This document shows, piece after piece, positions 21,896 through 33,965 of a stretch of DNA of 64,000 bases. A program made the translations under genes and the position numbers. This DNA is from Typhlomys cinereus (lineage: Eukaryota; Chordata; Mammalia; Rodentia; Platacanthomyidae): positions 930,001 through 994,000 of the forward strand of contig JALPQD010000406.1 of the NCBI GenBank assembly GCA_023101885.1, given 5' to 3'. The first letter of the stretch is position 1; every line of letters starts with the position of its first letter. The notes under the pieces were generated by a model. It ran no database searches and was not told the DNA's origin. It worked only from the letters and a program-made list of their open reading frames with translations.

Positions 21896-22536
21896 TTAAC
21901 TTTTATGAATAAACAATTCATCCATGTCTATTGCATGGATGGTTTTAGAAACATGGTGATATATCCCCAAGGGGTAGTTATCCTGATTCTGAGTTTTCAC
22001 CGAAAATGGAGTCAATGATATTTGTACAATGGAATCTTTCTAAGCTATGTAGCAGGAGATTTAAACACTCTGCTTTATACAATGTGAAATTTCTTGCAGT
22101 ATAGTACCATGTGAAATTAATACAAAAATTAATAAAAAGAAAATCAGAACACTTGAAGACAGAAAACAGAAATTACTCACTCTAAGGAATGTGGGAATTT
22201 GTAAGAGGCAGAGCCACAGATACCTGTGAGACTTTAGTAAAAGTCTGGAACTCAGTTTTTTACTGTCCTCAAAGTGAGAGGAGTAAGATACAAAAATCTA
22301 AAAATACTTGAATCTGAAGATAACACACACCTGCAAATTCAAGAGTTTGAGCAAATTTCATGCAAGATAAACTGAAAAAGAACAGAGCAGAATATTGTAG
22401 TCAAAATTCTAAGAGTCTAAAGATGCATAAAATCTTTGACAAAAACAAAATTTATTTACAAGTGAAATTTCATGAAATTAAAGTTTTTCTTCAGAAAATG
22501 AAATTGTAAATTGAGCAAAAAAAATGCAATCCAAAG
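21896..22536. other. Single-copy A-rich sequence
   Basis: No feature recognised. Confidence 0.4.
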
Positions 22537-23965
22537 AAAAGGAGAAAATCTTTGCTACCATATGATTCAACTATACTACTCCTGGGAAAAAGAACTTGGC
22601 ACATTATTACACAGAAACATGTGCATTCATGTTCAGTACAACATCAATTAAATAGAATCATCATGGATTTCCAACAGCAAATTAATGCATAATGAAATGT
22701 GGTAAATAAACACAATGATATATTCAGATATCAAGGAAAATGAAGTAATGAACTTTGCTTGTAAGTGGATGGAAGTAGATGAAAGAGTGAGGCATCCCAT
22801 GTGCAGAAAAATAGATGCTACACATTCTCCCATAAAAAAATGTATGACAGTATGGAACCTTCAAACATGAATGGAATTTCCTGTAATAGCTACAAACTAC
22901 AAAAGAACATAAGCTAAGGATTACGGGGAAAGATCTTGAAAGAATGGAAGCAAAGAACACAGGGGGTAAGAAGGATAAAATGTCAATAATGGTAGTTAAA
23001 TTTTAAAAGGGAAGGAAGTAAGGTGAGAAGACATAGGTGGTGGAGGTGAGGAAGATGTGTAACATATCTCTTTCTTACCCTCTTTTTCTCTCTCTCTTTC
23101 TCTCTTAAACATGTTTAAGAAAATAGAGGAGTCTAGTGGAGCAACAGTGGTATGTAAAATACTGGAGTAACCAATTGTTTTCTGAATCATTTTGAAACCA
23201 TGCTTATCTGCATGGAACATGTCCCTACTAATGTAAACCAATCCAAATACCAGTGGAAATGGATGCTATAGACCATACATAGAAACAGATGTCTTAAAGT
23301 CAACTATAAATAATTGAAAATAATCTATCATCAATATTTCTCATTATACCTATGGACAAGAAAAGCACTTTCAGCACTCAACCAAGTAGTCTGTTGTAAT
23401 AGAATATATGTAATACAGAAAACACAGAAGAATTTTTGGAGTGCTTAGTCTTAATCAAGCCAACACCTGCCCCCAACCCAAGGCTCTAGGAATTCTGAAA
23501 AAGACTACAGGTGGAGTGATGTATTGCCTGCCATGATTTTATAGTCACCAGTATATCACTATAGCAATGTCTACTTCTACAAGACCAACACAATATTTGG
23601 CATAGCAACATTCCCACACAGATCTCAGAAGACAGAGTACGACCAGAGAAAATTTTTGAGGCAGGTTCTAGAAAAGACAAAGGAGGTGTTTCCTTTCATA
23701 GGCTGCTGGCGAGTAGTGGCTTGTGCCATTGCACCACTGAGTATTTGTTAGTGCAGGCATACTGAGTCCAGTGGACTATGTGTGCAGAGGTACATGGGAG
23801 CCAGAAGAAGTGGATGGAATGGAGAACAGGAGGTGACATGAGAGAGAAGTGGGGGTTGGAGGTGAAAACATAAGTTCATTTTACTTGTGTATAAAAGTTT
23901 CAATGAATAGAGAAAAAATATAAATAATAAAATATAATAAAAAGAACAAAATACCAAAAGAAAAA
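22537..23965 (+). mobile_element. Old L1, ORF2 end plus 3' UTR
   Basis: The plus strand shows the decayed end of L1 ORF2: 'taccatatgattcaactata' then 'ctcctgggaaaaagaa', 'gtggtaaataaacacaatg', 'aagtggatggaagtagat'. A diverged 3' UTR follows, with purine-rich parts at 23005-23055 and 23790-23865 and an A/TAA-rich end near 23925-23965. It is much older than L1-1 to L1-3 and belongs to a different subfamily. A CTTTCTCT-rich low-complexity run lies at 23070-23105. The 3' UTR assignment after 22990 is less sure than the ORF2 part. Confidence 0.6.
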
Positions 23966-25308
23966 TTTTATCAGTAACAAAAATACTCTAAAATAATACC
24001 AAAAAACTACTGTCTTGGAAGAAAGATTATGAAAACTGATATAAGCATGGACTACCAGAAGAAGAAACACAGAATGTACCAAAAGAAGATTGTATGAAGA
24101 AAATAAAATTTAATTCTACTTTTCCAGGCATCTACATTGTTTGATAGCTGGACAAATATGATAACTGTCTGATGGTTTATAGTAATTAAGGACATGTTAG
24201 CTGTGAGGAAGGAATAATAGGACTAAACACTGTGCATGTGAGTGATGCCATCAAGTTCATCCTGTTTCTGATAAAGCCTTCCAGAAAAAATGTGATAAAC
24301 CTATTAATATGCCAGACAAAGTCACTCCACCCTGAATTTAGGTGACTTAGACTAAACTTTCTTCATCATAATCTCAATTCTATACCCTAAATTCTTGACC
24401 TTGTCTTCTATGTTTGAATATACAGTGCATGAATGATCATGGTCAAGGCTGAGTAAGCTAAATAATACACTTCTACTTACAGATCAGTTCCAGTCCTCCC
24501 AACAAGGATGTACATATGCTTTGTCTAAAAGTGCTTTTGCTTTATCCAGAGATTAATTCCCTTGGGAACTACCCTTCTTCTTACATGTACAACTTCTACT
24601 TTTCCCCTCTTAATATTTGCTGTTCTTATTAGAATGACATATTAGATTGACTAAAGTATAAACCTAGTTTGTTCACTTGAACAAATTTGGGAGACTTTCA
24701 CAATGTAGCAAGGAGTATGTAGGTAAGTGAGGGAAATGACATCTTTTCCTCTCCACAGATTTAGTGGAGGCTCCAATTCTTTGAAGTGTCATTGTATAAT
24801 CTGCCAATGTTGCCTAGTTGTTACTTTTGATGTGTTTGAAAACACACTTGGACTTGCTACTGTAAGTCTGGCAAAAACATTTACCTGAACATAAAACACA
24901 TTATAATCCTACTAGTAAATCCTAAAATACTAAAAAATATTAGGAACTTTCTCTTCTATTTAACCAGGAAGTCGGAAAAGTCTTTCAGCATTCCATAAGT
25001 GAGAGGTTGTATTTATGGGAACAGACTTTAACTGACTTTGGGTATGTCCTGATTTAGAGTGTTCTTTTTAATTGCCACATTGCCAATAATTCTCTACAAC
25101 TTGCTGTAACAATCAATTAATGCTTATAATAATGATGCAGATTTTATGTATGCATGTATATTCTCATGCATATATATGGAATACACATTGGTAATGACTT
25201 TACATATATATTCTTTTATTCAGAATGCTATGGAGACAAGGAATATACCAAATCTTTGGAAATGTCATAAGATAGAAATGATTAGAAGTTTATTAGAGAT
25301 TTATAAAT
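23966..25308. other. Single-copy AT-rich sequence
   Basis: No repeat, gene or RNA recognised. 25140-25220 has TATATG/CATATA words only. Confidence 0.5.
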
Positions 25309-25313
25309 AATTG

Positions 25314-25782
25314 TGTGGTAGTTAAGCCTGGGTATCAACTTGACACATCTGGTATTAATTAAGATGGGCTGAGACCACCATTGGAAAGAATCAATTGAGA
25401 CCACTTGATAGGATTATACCTGCCCTAGATCCTATCAGGACCTCCAAAGCTCTCATAGGATTCTCCCAGTACTGCATCATATAAAAAGGAGCTGTGCTAA
25501 AAATCATTCTTCCTTCTGGCAGCCCAGTTTCTTCGATCTTCTAACCTTCAACTAGACTAAGACTCTAGGAGTTCTTCAGCCTTCAGCCATCACCCACTTG
25601 ACTACCCAACTGAGCAGCTAGCGACTGGCAGCCATCATTGGATTACCTTGGCTACTGGCAGCTATCGTTGGACTACCTTGGCTATATCTGTAAGCCAACT
25701 CAATAAATCTCTTACATATATTTTATATATCCATATATTCATTCTGTGCATTCCGTGACTCTAAAGAATCCTGACTAATACA
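25314..25782 (+). mobile_element. Intact solo LTR (ERVL-MaLR-like), family C
   Basis: It starts TGTGGTAGTTAAGCCTGG and ends GACTAATACA, the typical MaLR-type end. The 469-bp element has a perfect 5-bp duplication AATTG (25309-25313 and 25783-25787). AATAAA lies at 25702-25707. Inside is a 30-bp tandem duplication (25625-25684, unit starting ctggcagc and ending ttggcta, about 90% identical). There is no internal sequence, so it is a solo LTR left by recombination. Confidence 0.85.
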
Positions 25783-25787
25783 AATTG

Positions 25788-26899
25788 TATCAAGGTTTGT
25801 GGAACAAACTTTTGATGAAATAGCTGTAACAAACACAGATCAATAATAGCATATAATTTGTCTTTAATGCTGCTTAGTTAATCACTTTGAAACACACTTG
25901 TAAATACTATACTGGTATAAGTAAACTCTCTGAATACATAAAAATTTACAAATGACCATGAAATTTTGAAGCAGGCCTATAATTTGACAGTAATGTTACA
26001 TAAAACATGATGAAAAGTTGATTTTAATGCATAGGTTTATTTATCATCTATTTTTGCCAACTACATTTACTATGTTCTAATGTAATGCTGATGCCACCCC
26101 TTGACATGTACTCCTCACTTTACAGCAAGTTTACAAAATGTTTGAAGAGATAATTTAGCTAAAGTTCTGTGCCTTTAAGAGTTTCCACATTTCTAGAATT
26201 TGTAGGTCACGTTTTTATTCAAAAATGCATGCAAAAGACTAAGTTTTTATTTCATGAAAAATCAGAGACCAGTGTTTTTCTCAAGCTATTAAATTTGCCT
26301 TGTTTTGATAACATGTGAAATAAGTTTCTTTATTTTACTGAGTCATTTAAAGGCCCATAAGTTTTACATTTTTGTTATTTTGTTTTTCTAATACCTGCCA
26401 TATTGCTTGACCTCCAGGCAGCTACTAAGATGCCTTACACACTTGTTCTCTTTCCTTATGTTTATAAAGATTTGAGGAAAAATATCTATTACTGATGATA
26501 GTGATTAGGGATTAGCAATTGCAGCTGGATAGCTGTGATGCTAAATTCAGCTTTTGTGAACTCCTTGAAAATCGGTGATTCGTCACAGCTCTGTTCTTCA
26601 CTTCATGAGTTGAATCCTCTAGGTAAACACCTATCCAGAAGTAGTTCTGAGAACCAGGAATCTTTGTACCAATATCTTTGTCCCTTGGAACATTCCCAAG
26701 TTATCTATCATCTTAGTCAAAGAATTGTCTAAGTTCCTTTTCCACAGAGGCCAAATAAACATGGAAAACAGTATATAAAGTGTCATGCAGGGAAGGTGAG
26801 AGGTGACAGCCCTCACTTCTGTCCCTATTCTGGAAACTGCTGTGTCCTATTTTAATCATAGGGACCTGTAAAAAGTATAGTATTTATTTATATCTCATA
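25788..26899. other. Single-copy AT-rich sequence
   Basis: No feature recognised. Confidence 0.5.
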
Positions 26900-27291
26900 T
26901 GACAGTAAGATACAAGCATCAACTTGACAATTCATGACTGAGCATTAAGCACACTTATGAAGAATCATTTAATTAGGGCAAGCTCTGAGCAAGCCTGTGT
27001 GGTGTTATAAAATTTATGTTGGAATACCTAGACCATAATAGATGTGTCCATTTCCTGGGCAGGTAGATTAGCTGGAAAAAAGCTGTTACAGTATTTTTGT
27101 AGACCTTTCCTTACTTGAGCATTACAAATATTCTGGCAAGAGAGAATGTATGTTATTCCTGTGGATATGGAATGGTCACTTCTCTTGGTATCTAATATGA
27201 CCATGTACATTACTGCCATGTTCATGAAGTGAAACCAAGAATTTTAAGGAAGAATAAACACATCATTTATCTAAGTTATTTGTGTCCTATA
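26900..27291 (+). mobile_element. Solo LTR, family A, copy 3 (diverged)
   Basis: TGACAGTAAGATACAAGCATC at the start aligns with the family A start, and 'gtggatatggaatggtcactt' with the family's central word. 'gaagaataaacaca' supplies the polyadenylation signal. It ends about CCTATA. Flanks TCATA and TCCAT only partly agree, so the target duplication is uncertain. Confidence 0.6.
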
Positions 27292-28779
27292 TCCATTCAA
27301 CAATGAAAGATAGAACTACTGCATTTGGTGCTAGAGATGCTGAAACTATGTGGCTAGCGTGCCTTTTTAATTGTTTCATTAGAGAAATGTGTAAATATGT
27401 AAAGACTTTGAATCCATGGAAAAGAAAAAACTGTTCAGCTATGTAAAAATGGCAGTATTACTGAGAGACTATGGACTTAGGAAAGGCAACAAGGACTTTG
27501 GTGAAGCTGAAATTTAAGAAGATAGACTGGTTTTCTAGGTAGAGGAGACCTGTGTCAGCTGCCCTAGAATTTCAGATAAGTAAATGGTAGAAAAGAAAGT
27601 AGATGTGCCTATTGGAGAAATTAATTCATTACAGAAAAATTTAGTGCTATACATTTGCATAGTAGGAGAAATGAATGCCACTTTGTAGAAATTTCCTTTA
27701 CAAGCTAATTTTAGTGGAGGAAAGCTTAAGGTGAAGCAAATAATTACTCTTCCAAAGTTTGGCTGCCTAGAAAAAAATTGTTTTTAGGGCTAGCATATGG
27801 AAGTTGATACAGCTGTGATTCTAGTAGGCCAGGCTATAACTCAATCTTGTGTCACATTCTTATTCCTGTCCACAATTAAAAATTACAGTTGACTATTATA
27901 GCAGGAGAATTAGAAGCAAAGCCATCAGAATCGACCACATCATATCCATAGTAAGAAAAGAGGGGTAAGGGCCCATTCATGCCTCCTAGCTTGCCTGCAT
28001 GTCAACTTCAAAGCATGTCTCTTCATCTTATCTACCGGCCAAGTAATAGTCCTATCTACTATGTGCTGGCCCTTTCCATACCAATTATCTGATTTCTTTC
28101 AGGTTTTCTCCAAGGCCTGCCTTAACTAAAATAATTCTTCATATGTTTGCCTACCATAGCTCTCAAATATCAAAATAACATGTGATACCAATTGCAACTG
28201 GTTATTATTTTGTTTCAACTTATGATGGTTGAAAATCCATGTATAAAGAAAAAAAAATGAAAGCTACATGACAGTGTTGAATGGCACATATCTATACAAG
28301 TAGCATGACAGGCGCTAAATCTTTCTCGAGTTCTCTGTCTCCAGGTTTCTGTCACTTTTATTATTTTTAGCTGCTTTATACTCTTTTAAAACTAACCGTC
28401 TCCTTCAAAACACAGATCACTGTCTATTGAATTGCAAAGCAATTTAATCTTTTACTAGAATAGCGTATCCCATCTAGACTGCTTTCATAAGTATGCCTTA
28501 TTAATTAAAGATATACAAATATTCTTCTGAAGCAAAGGTAGGATTCTCAATGAGAGAATTTTTTTTTCTGTTGTCTTAGGCCAAATAAGGTAGAGAGATG
28601 TACAACAAACAAGTTTAATTTCTTGTCAACAACTCATTCCAAAATTCTATTCCTTCTTATGACAAAGATGTCATCAATACCACACTCTGACTTTCCAAGC
28701 AAGATATTGCTAAAGCAACTTTTCTACAGTTGTTACCTGTCATTCAGAGATGTGGAATTAAAAGAGACACTAATTCAAG
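27292..28779. other. Single-copy AT-rich sequence
   Basis: No feature recognised. Confidence 0.5.
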
Positions 28780-29284
28780 TGTTGTGACACAAAACGTGTG
28801 TGCTTGCGGGGGTCGACTCCTGGCTGCCAGGAAGGAGAGAGGTGAGCGTGCTACCTGCACCTCCACCTCCCAGGTCCTAGGAGACAATCAGGCATGGCAG
28901 GAAGTTAAGTCGAAGCATGAACTCATTTATTGTAGGCAGTGCAGCAGTTTATAAAGACAAGAAGCTGCTAGGCACAAAACGGGCAGCCAATCATATTAAA
29001 GGTCAGCGCAGCATGCAGGCTTCATGGGCTAGGGTCAGCATTCATCTATATGGGGGACATGCTGAGTTCATGTATACGGAACTCCTTTGAACCAATCAGG
29101 GCTCCCTGTGATGCAAACAGGGTTACACCCAGCACACTAGCTCCCAGCGCCATCTTAGGGCTAGCATTTTTAGGGTTCAGTTACACCCTGCTTGCTTCCT
29201 CCCAGCAGCCATCTTAGGTCCCATGTGTTTGTTTACGACCTGCTTACTTCTTCCCAGCACCATCTTTTCTGGGCTGGCATAACA
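28780..29284 (-). mobile_element. Solo LTR, class II (ERVK)-like
   Basis: The plus strand starts TGTTGTGACAC and ends GGCATAACA, so the minus strand reads TGTTATGCCAGCCC to GTGTCACAACA. On the minus strand a TATA-like TTTATAAACTGC is followed about 20 bases later by CAATAAATGAG (polyadenylation signal), at about 28923-28955, the spacing usual in class II LTRs. CCAAT boxes appear (ccaatcat near 28986 and ccaatcag near 29093, plus strand). It is GC-richer than its surroundings and keeps CpG, so it is fairly young. I see no matching 6-bp target duplication. The class is inferred from layout only. Confidence 0.65.
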
Positions 29285-30175
29285 TGTGGTTCAATGTTTT
29301 CTGCCTTTTCCCTTCTTCCACATTCATGCAAAGCCTTTTTTTTTTTTTTTTTTCTGTTCTAACTATCCCTACAGGCTTTTCTTTGATTCACCTCTTAGCC
29401 CCACATATATTACCTTCTCTGGTACATGGATATGGAGTTGTAAGGATGATTAATGGAGTGGCAATATGTTAGAAATAGTATTTCCAAAAAAACTTTATCA
29501 TTTATCCAAGAGAAAGAAATCTACTTTTAAAAAGTGTTTTCTGCATTTCTTAAATATATTTGCTTCTCTGACTTACTCTGTTGTTGATGTTCCTAGAGCA
29601 CTAACAGGCACTAGAAATATACTCCCAATGTGGCTTATTAGGTAATGAAATTACTTCCTTAGATTAATATAATAGGTGATGCCTCAGACAGGTGAGCAAC
29701 CTAATTGCTTTTCATCTCTGTGTTAGAGTGGTCTGGAAACAAAGGATTGAACATGTAATTTAACAGATTTTCGTCTATTAATTATATTTTTTCAAGATAC
29801 CTACTTCAAAAAAAGAACTTAATTTTCTCTTACACAGTGTGGTCTCAGAAACTTCCACAGTAGTGGTTAGAAAAGATCACAAATGCTTTCTTTACTGTTG
29901 ATCACATATTTGCTCAAAAAAATGTATCTAAAAAAAAGTTGCTCAATTTCACTTCAAGACACATGGGCACATATATGAGTAGTAGCTGATAGGCTACAAC
30001 ATGTCTGGTAATTACTTCAGAGGAAATTCACTCAGTGTACAATAAAGGTAGCTCCAGGTCCACCTAGGATATGTGGATTGCGTACTGCCCCCATTGCTGA
30101 CCTCACAAAGCCTCATCAGTCTCTCAATAAACATAGTCAATAATTCTGCTCAAAGATTGAAAAAATATGTTCAAG
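29285..30175. other. Single-copy AT-rich sequence with a T run
   Basis: A run of about 20 T lies at 29336-29354. Nothing else recognised. Confidence 0.5.
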
Positions 30176-30401
30176 GACTGGCGAGATGGGTCAGTGGTTA
30201 AAGACTTTGCTTTACAAGCAAAAGGACCTAAATTCAGATCTCCAGATCCTAAAATAAGAATGGTAAAGATATGTGGTGGGAAACTTGAATTCTACCTCTA
30301 GTAAGTGGAGTCTGGGAATCACCAGAACAAACTCCTATGTACAAGAATAATACAGGTCCTCTACTGGCACACACATTCTAGTACACTCTTAGACACACAC
30401 A

Positions 30402-30432
<31 letters not shown>
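30176..30432 (+). mobile_element. Old B2/B3-like SINE with CA tail
   Basis: Head 'ggactggcgagatgggtcag tggttaaag' (box A), 'gacctaaattcagatctcc' (box B-like), a central part with 'ggagtctgggaatcaccagaac', then 'tactggcacacaca' and a (CA)n tail at 30393-30432. It is well diverged from the young SINE. Confidence 0.7.
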
Positions 30433-30460
30433 CTACACATAGAAAAAAATGTATGTTCAG

Positions 30461-30826
30461 TGCCATGGTTTGAAATGTGAGTTGTCTCCCACAGACTTAT
30501 TTGTTGACTCTTTAGTTTGGGAAAGACATGGCAGGTTTAGGAAGTGGAGCTTTGTTGGAGTAATGCAGTCACAGGGGTAGACCTTGAGGGTGGTTAGCCC
30601 TGCTTGAGTTTGTTACTCCATTTTGAGCTACAGCAGCTCTCAGCCTCCATCACATCTGCTATGGCTTAGACCATCTCTAACTACTGACAGCTGGTCATGC
30701 CTTTCCCAACGTAGAAGACCTTATCTCCCCTCTGGAACCCCAAGTTGAATAAATCTCTCACCTTTTTCCCCTTAAGTTGTCTGAGTTTGAGTGTTGACTC
30801 TGCAACAGACAAAAGTAACTGCTACA
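30461..30826 (+). mobile_element. Intact solo LTR, family B (ERVL-MaLR-like)
   Basis: The 366-bp element begins TGCCATGGTTTGAAATG and ends GCTACA, with AATAAA at 30748-30753 and 'cccttaagttgtctgag' after it. Perfect 5-bp duplication TTCAG (30456-30460, 30827-30831). It is the same family as the 3' LTR at 60880. Confidence 0.83.
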
Positions 30827-30831
30827 TTCAG

Positions 30832-32399
30832 TCTTCCTGCAGGTCAAATTTAGAGAAAGAAAAAAAATCCAGAAATCCATAATTCCACAACAGAATTAAA
30901 AATGGAAAACTCTAGTGTCTAATAAACTGTGAAAAATCTTTCAAACAGACAAAGAGACAGAATTAGTCCAAAGACAAATTTAAATTTCATGTTAAAAATG
31001 TTGCAAATATGCTTCAATCAATTGGACCCTTGTTGAAAGAACTTGCTAAAATATCAGGAGAGAAAACAAAATAGCCAGAAAGGTTAATAGTGTCGCTGAT
31101 TCCAAAGAGTCAACTAGGAAATTTCTTTCTTGTACAGTGCCAACATTTACTACCTGTGGTCCAGGAGCACAGGACTAAGATGCAGCAGTATAAAATTTAG
31201 AAATAATTTGGGTTAGAGATTCAGGACAATGCCCTATGTAGTCCCATTTCCCATGAAGAAAAGGAGTATCCACATTCACGATATTTGCTTCTCAAGTTCT
31301 AGGTCACTGCTTTTCTTTCCAGGTCTTTACTCTCCAGCAAGATGGAAAAAGGGGAAAAAAAGCAGTGTAGATAGAACCTTCACCTGGGAATATACATACT
31401 ACATATAGTCCAAGCTGGATGAAGAACTCAGCTAAACACAAGTACTAACACTCAAGGAATAAAATTAACTGAGCGTGCAGAAATGATGATAATTTCCTAT
31501 AATTACAGTACTTAGAGGAAGTAATGATATGACTAATGGTTTAGTTACAGAAGAAAAACACAGGTCAGAATTTTTAAAAGTGAATACGTATATGTAATTT
31601 TATGGTAAAACTCAATGATCACTTCAAGGATTAAAACAGGGAGTCAAATTAATTAATATATAAACACACAGATGTACTTGTATATCTTAAATTATTTTTC
31701 ATGCACAAATAAACTCTAAAAAATTAATCATTTCATCACAATGTATTTAAAATGTGTCATTTTACGAAGGAAAATTTAAATTTGAACTTTTTAAAATTGT
31801 TGCAAATTTTATGTTGGTTAATCTGCAGGTTTCTTTCTCCGTTTTATACAGTCCAAGATTCGCTGCACAGGAATTTTTGCTACTCACATTCCAGATGGGT
31901 CTTCAAGCATTTATTAATGTGATCTCTCATTGACATTCTCAGAAGCCAATGTTGGCATAAAAAACTAGTCCTACCTTTACACAGAGGCTCGTGTCCTAAA
32001 ATAACAATTAAAAACAGCTATCACAGGAAGTGTTTCCCAAATTCAGCCACTGAGGTATGTAGGAGCAGATTGTATCTCAAGCTTGCAACAGATATGGCAT
32101 TATCATTACGTGGTGATTAATTTTTGCAGGTTTGCATTGCAAAAGTGATATTTGGAAATATAGGGGCCACTATTCAAAAACTTTATAACAATGCCTCTCA
32201 GTGTCTCCTGGCAAGAATCTGATACTGTCCCACACTGCCCAGTCTCAGTGGCTTTCTGGAAACTTATTTGTAGTAAGAACCTACCTACAATTTTTATCTT
32301 TTTGAGCGTTAGTAATCTTGCTTAATGTACTCTCTAAATCAATACATTTTCCTGAAAATTTCAGTTGCTTTTTCTTAGAAACTGAAAATTACTTGTGTA
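30832..32399. other. Single-copy AT-rich sequence
   Basis: No feature recognised. The sequence is A-rich with no long open frame. Confidence 0.5.
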
Positions 32400-32812
32400 T
32401 ATGATATCGATTCATCCATTGATGAACATCTAGCCTGATTTGATAGAGTATATAATAAAATACATATGTAATTGTATCTTGGAAAATACATACTTTGGGC
32501 ATTGCCCATAGTATTATAGCTGATGGTTTAAAAAGATGAAACACAAATGGCCAATAAGTATTCTGAAAACCATTTAACATCCCTATCCAACATGGAAATA
32601 CAAATCACAATTACCACACCACACCAGTTTGAATGGTTATCATTAAAATATCTGAAAACAAATACTAAAAATGATGTGGTTATATAGGAGGTTTATTCAT
32701 CAGTGGTGGAAATGTAAGTCACTACAGAGATCAATGCAGAGGTTTCCATAAAAAGATAAAAATAAAACTATGCATTTGATCCATTTGAACATTCTAAAGC
32801 AATCTGTATTTA
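32400..32812 (+). mobile_element. Old L1 ORF2 remnant, possibly inverted at one end
   Basis: 32540-32812 reads as decayed L1 ORF2 on the plus strand: 'cacaaatggccaataagtat', 'catggaaatacaaatcacaa', 'agtggtggaaatgtaagtca'. 32405-32440 ('ttcatccattgatgaacatc') reads as ORF2 sequence in the opposite direction. This could be a twin-primed L1 or two separate scraps. Confidence 0.5.
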
Positions 32813-32814
32813 GT

Positions 32815-33000
32815 TTTTTATGTGTTTGTGTGTACATGATTGCAAATGGATTCATTACCCTGTAACCATGAGATAGCCCAGATGACAGTTTGCAAATTTC
32901 AATTTGCTTATTCTTCCATGGGTTCTAGAAGCTAAATCAAATATCAGGCCTGAGAGCAAGTACCTTTATCTCCTGAGCAATTTCTGTATCACTTGAACAC
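32815..33000 (-). mobile_element. Old B4/B2-like SINE, reverse orientation
   Basis: A TG-rich start (tttatgtgtttgtgtgtaca) and 'gggttctagaagctaaatca', 'gagcaagtacctttatctcc', 'tgagcaatttctgtatcac' give the complement of a decayed SINE head. The edges are approximate. Confidence 0.5.
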
Positions 33001-33786
33001 TTGTTAATCCAGTTGTTTCTCTAATATTGAGCTTTAAATTCTGTTTATGTTTTTGAAAATAAAAAGAGAAAAACATTTGTGCATTGTATAGAAATGTTTG
33101 AGTTTTCCTGACATTCTTTTAATACTCAAAGGCATAACAATCTTTTTTTTTAGTTTATTTTTTAACATTTTTATTATTATTTCTGCTCATACAAACTTAA
33201 TAGGTACACCAGTTCCCTCCCTCCCTCTTCCTCTCCCCTACCCCCCTGCTCCCCCTCCCCTCACCCCTCCCTCGCCATCCCCCAGTGCCTCCCCCGCCAA
33301 TCCCCGGAGAATCCTTTAATGTGCATGCCAGACTCTCCTCTGGGTCCTCCTCTCTGATGACGTACAAGGACCCAGTGGCATTTACGTGAACCCTTTCCTG
33401 TGTTCCCCTTAAGCATAGGAACACTACCATGGTTGTTAATTCCTTGCCTCCAAGGACCTTGGTGCCTTTAGAAAATGCTAGACTTTGTGGGGTCAATAGT
33501 GTGTGGGACATTGCGCAGGGCATGCAAAGTCCTATTATGATTGCTTCGGCCCTAACTTGTGTGGAGTATCTCACATATTATTGCTCCTCCCATCCTGTGT
33601 TCTTACAATCTTATCGCCCCCTCTTGCACAAATTTCCCTGAGCTTCAGGATGGGGAGAGATTAGGCTGGCCTAGTCCTAGGTGGTTGATATAGAGTCTCT
33701 GAATTTCTGGATTATGGTTTGTTGATTTTCTTTTGCAGTTTTGCTGCTCCTGTAATGCCCTTCACTCCATCCTGATGGGTATTGTA

Positions 33787-33802
33787 TTTCCCCCTTGCAG
33801 TC
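33787..33802 (-). other. Splice-like junction in L1-2 3' UTR
   Basis: At 33794/33795 the sequence passes from ttcccc directly into ttgcagtcc. L1-3 keeps 43315-43544 between the matching bases, and L1-1 keeps 13938-14494 including its SINE. On the sense strand the missing block begins GTAAGT and ends CTCTGGCCAG in L1-3. Confidence 0.75.
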
Positions 33803-33965
33803 CTTGATGGAGGCCTATTTTCTCTGCTGTAACATGGTCCCCTCTCTCCTTGTTTCTGGTATGGCCCTCCTACCCCATGCCTCCTGTTCATAATCCTTGC
33901 AATTACTGTAGGTATTACAGAGATTTATCTTTGAGTATCTCTAGGTGGGCTGGGTGGGTTTGGTA

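Noticed and set aside
33794..33795. Idea that the 230-bp segment is an insertion in L1-1 and L1-3 rather than missing from L1-2
   Set aside because: Two copies share it, and it carries continuous L1 3' UTR sequence without target duplications or a tail of its own, so absence from L1-2 is simpler. An ordinary deletion remains possible.
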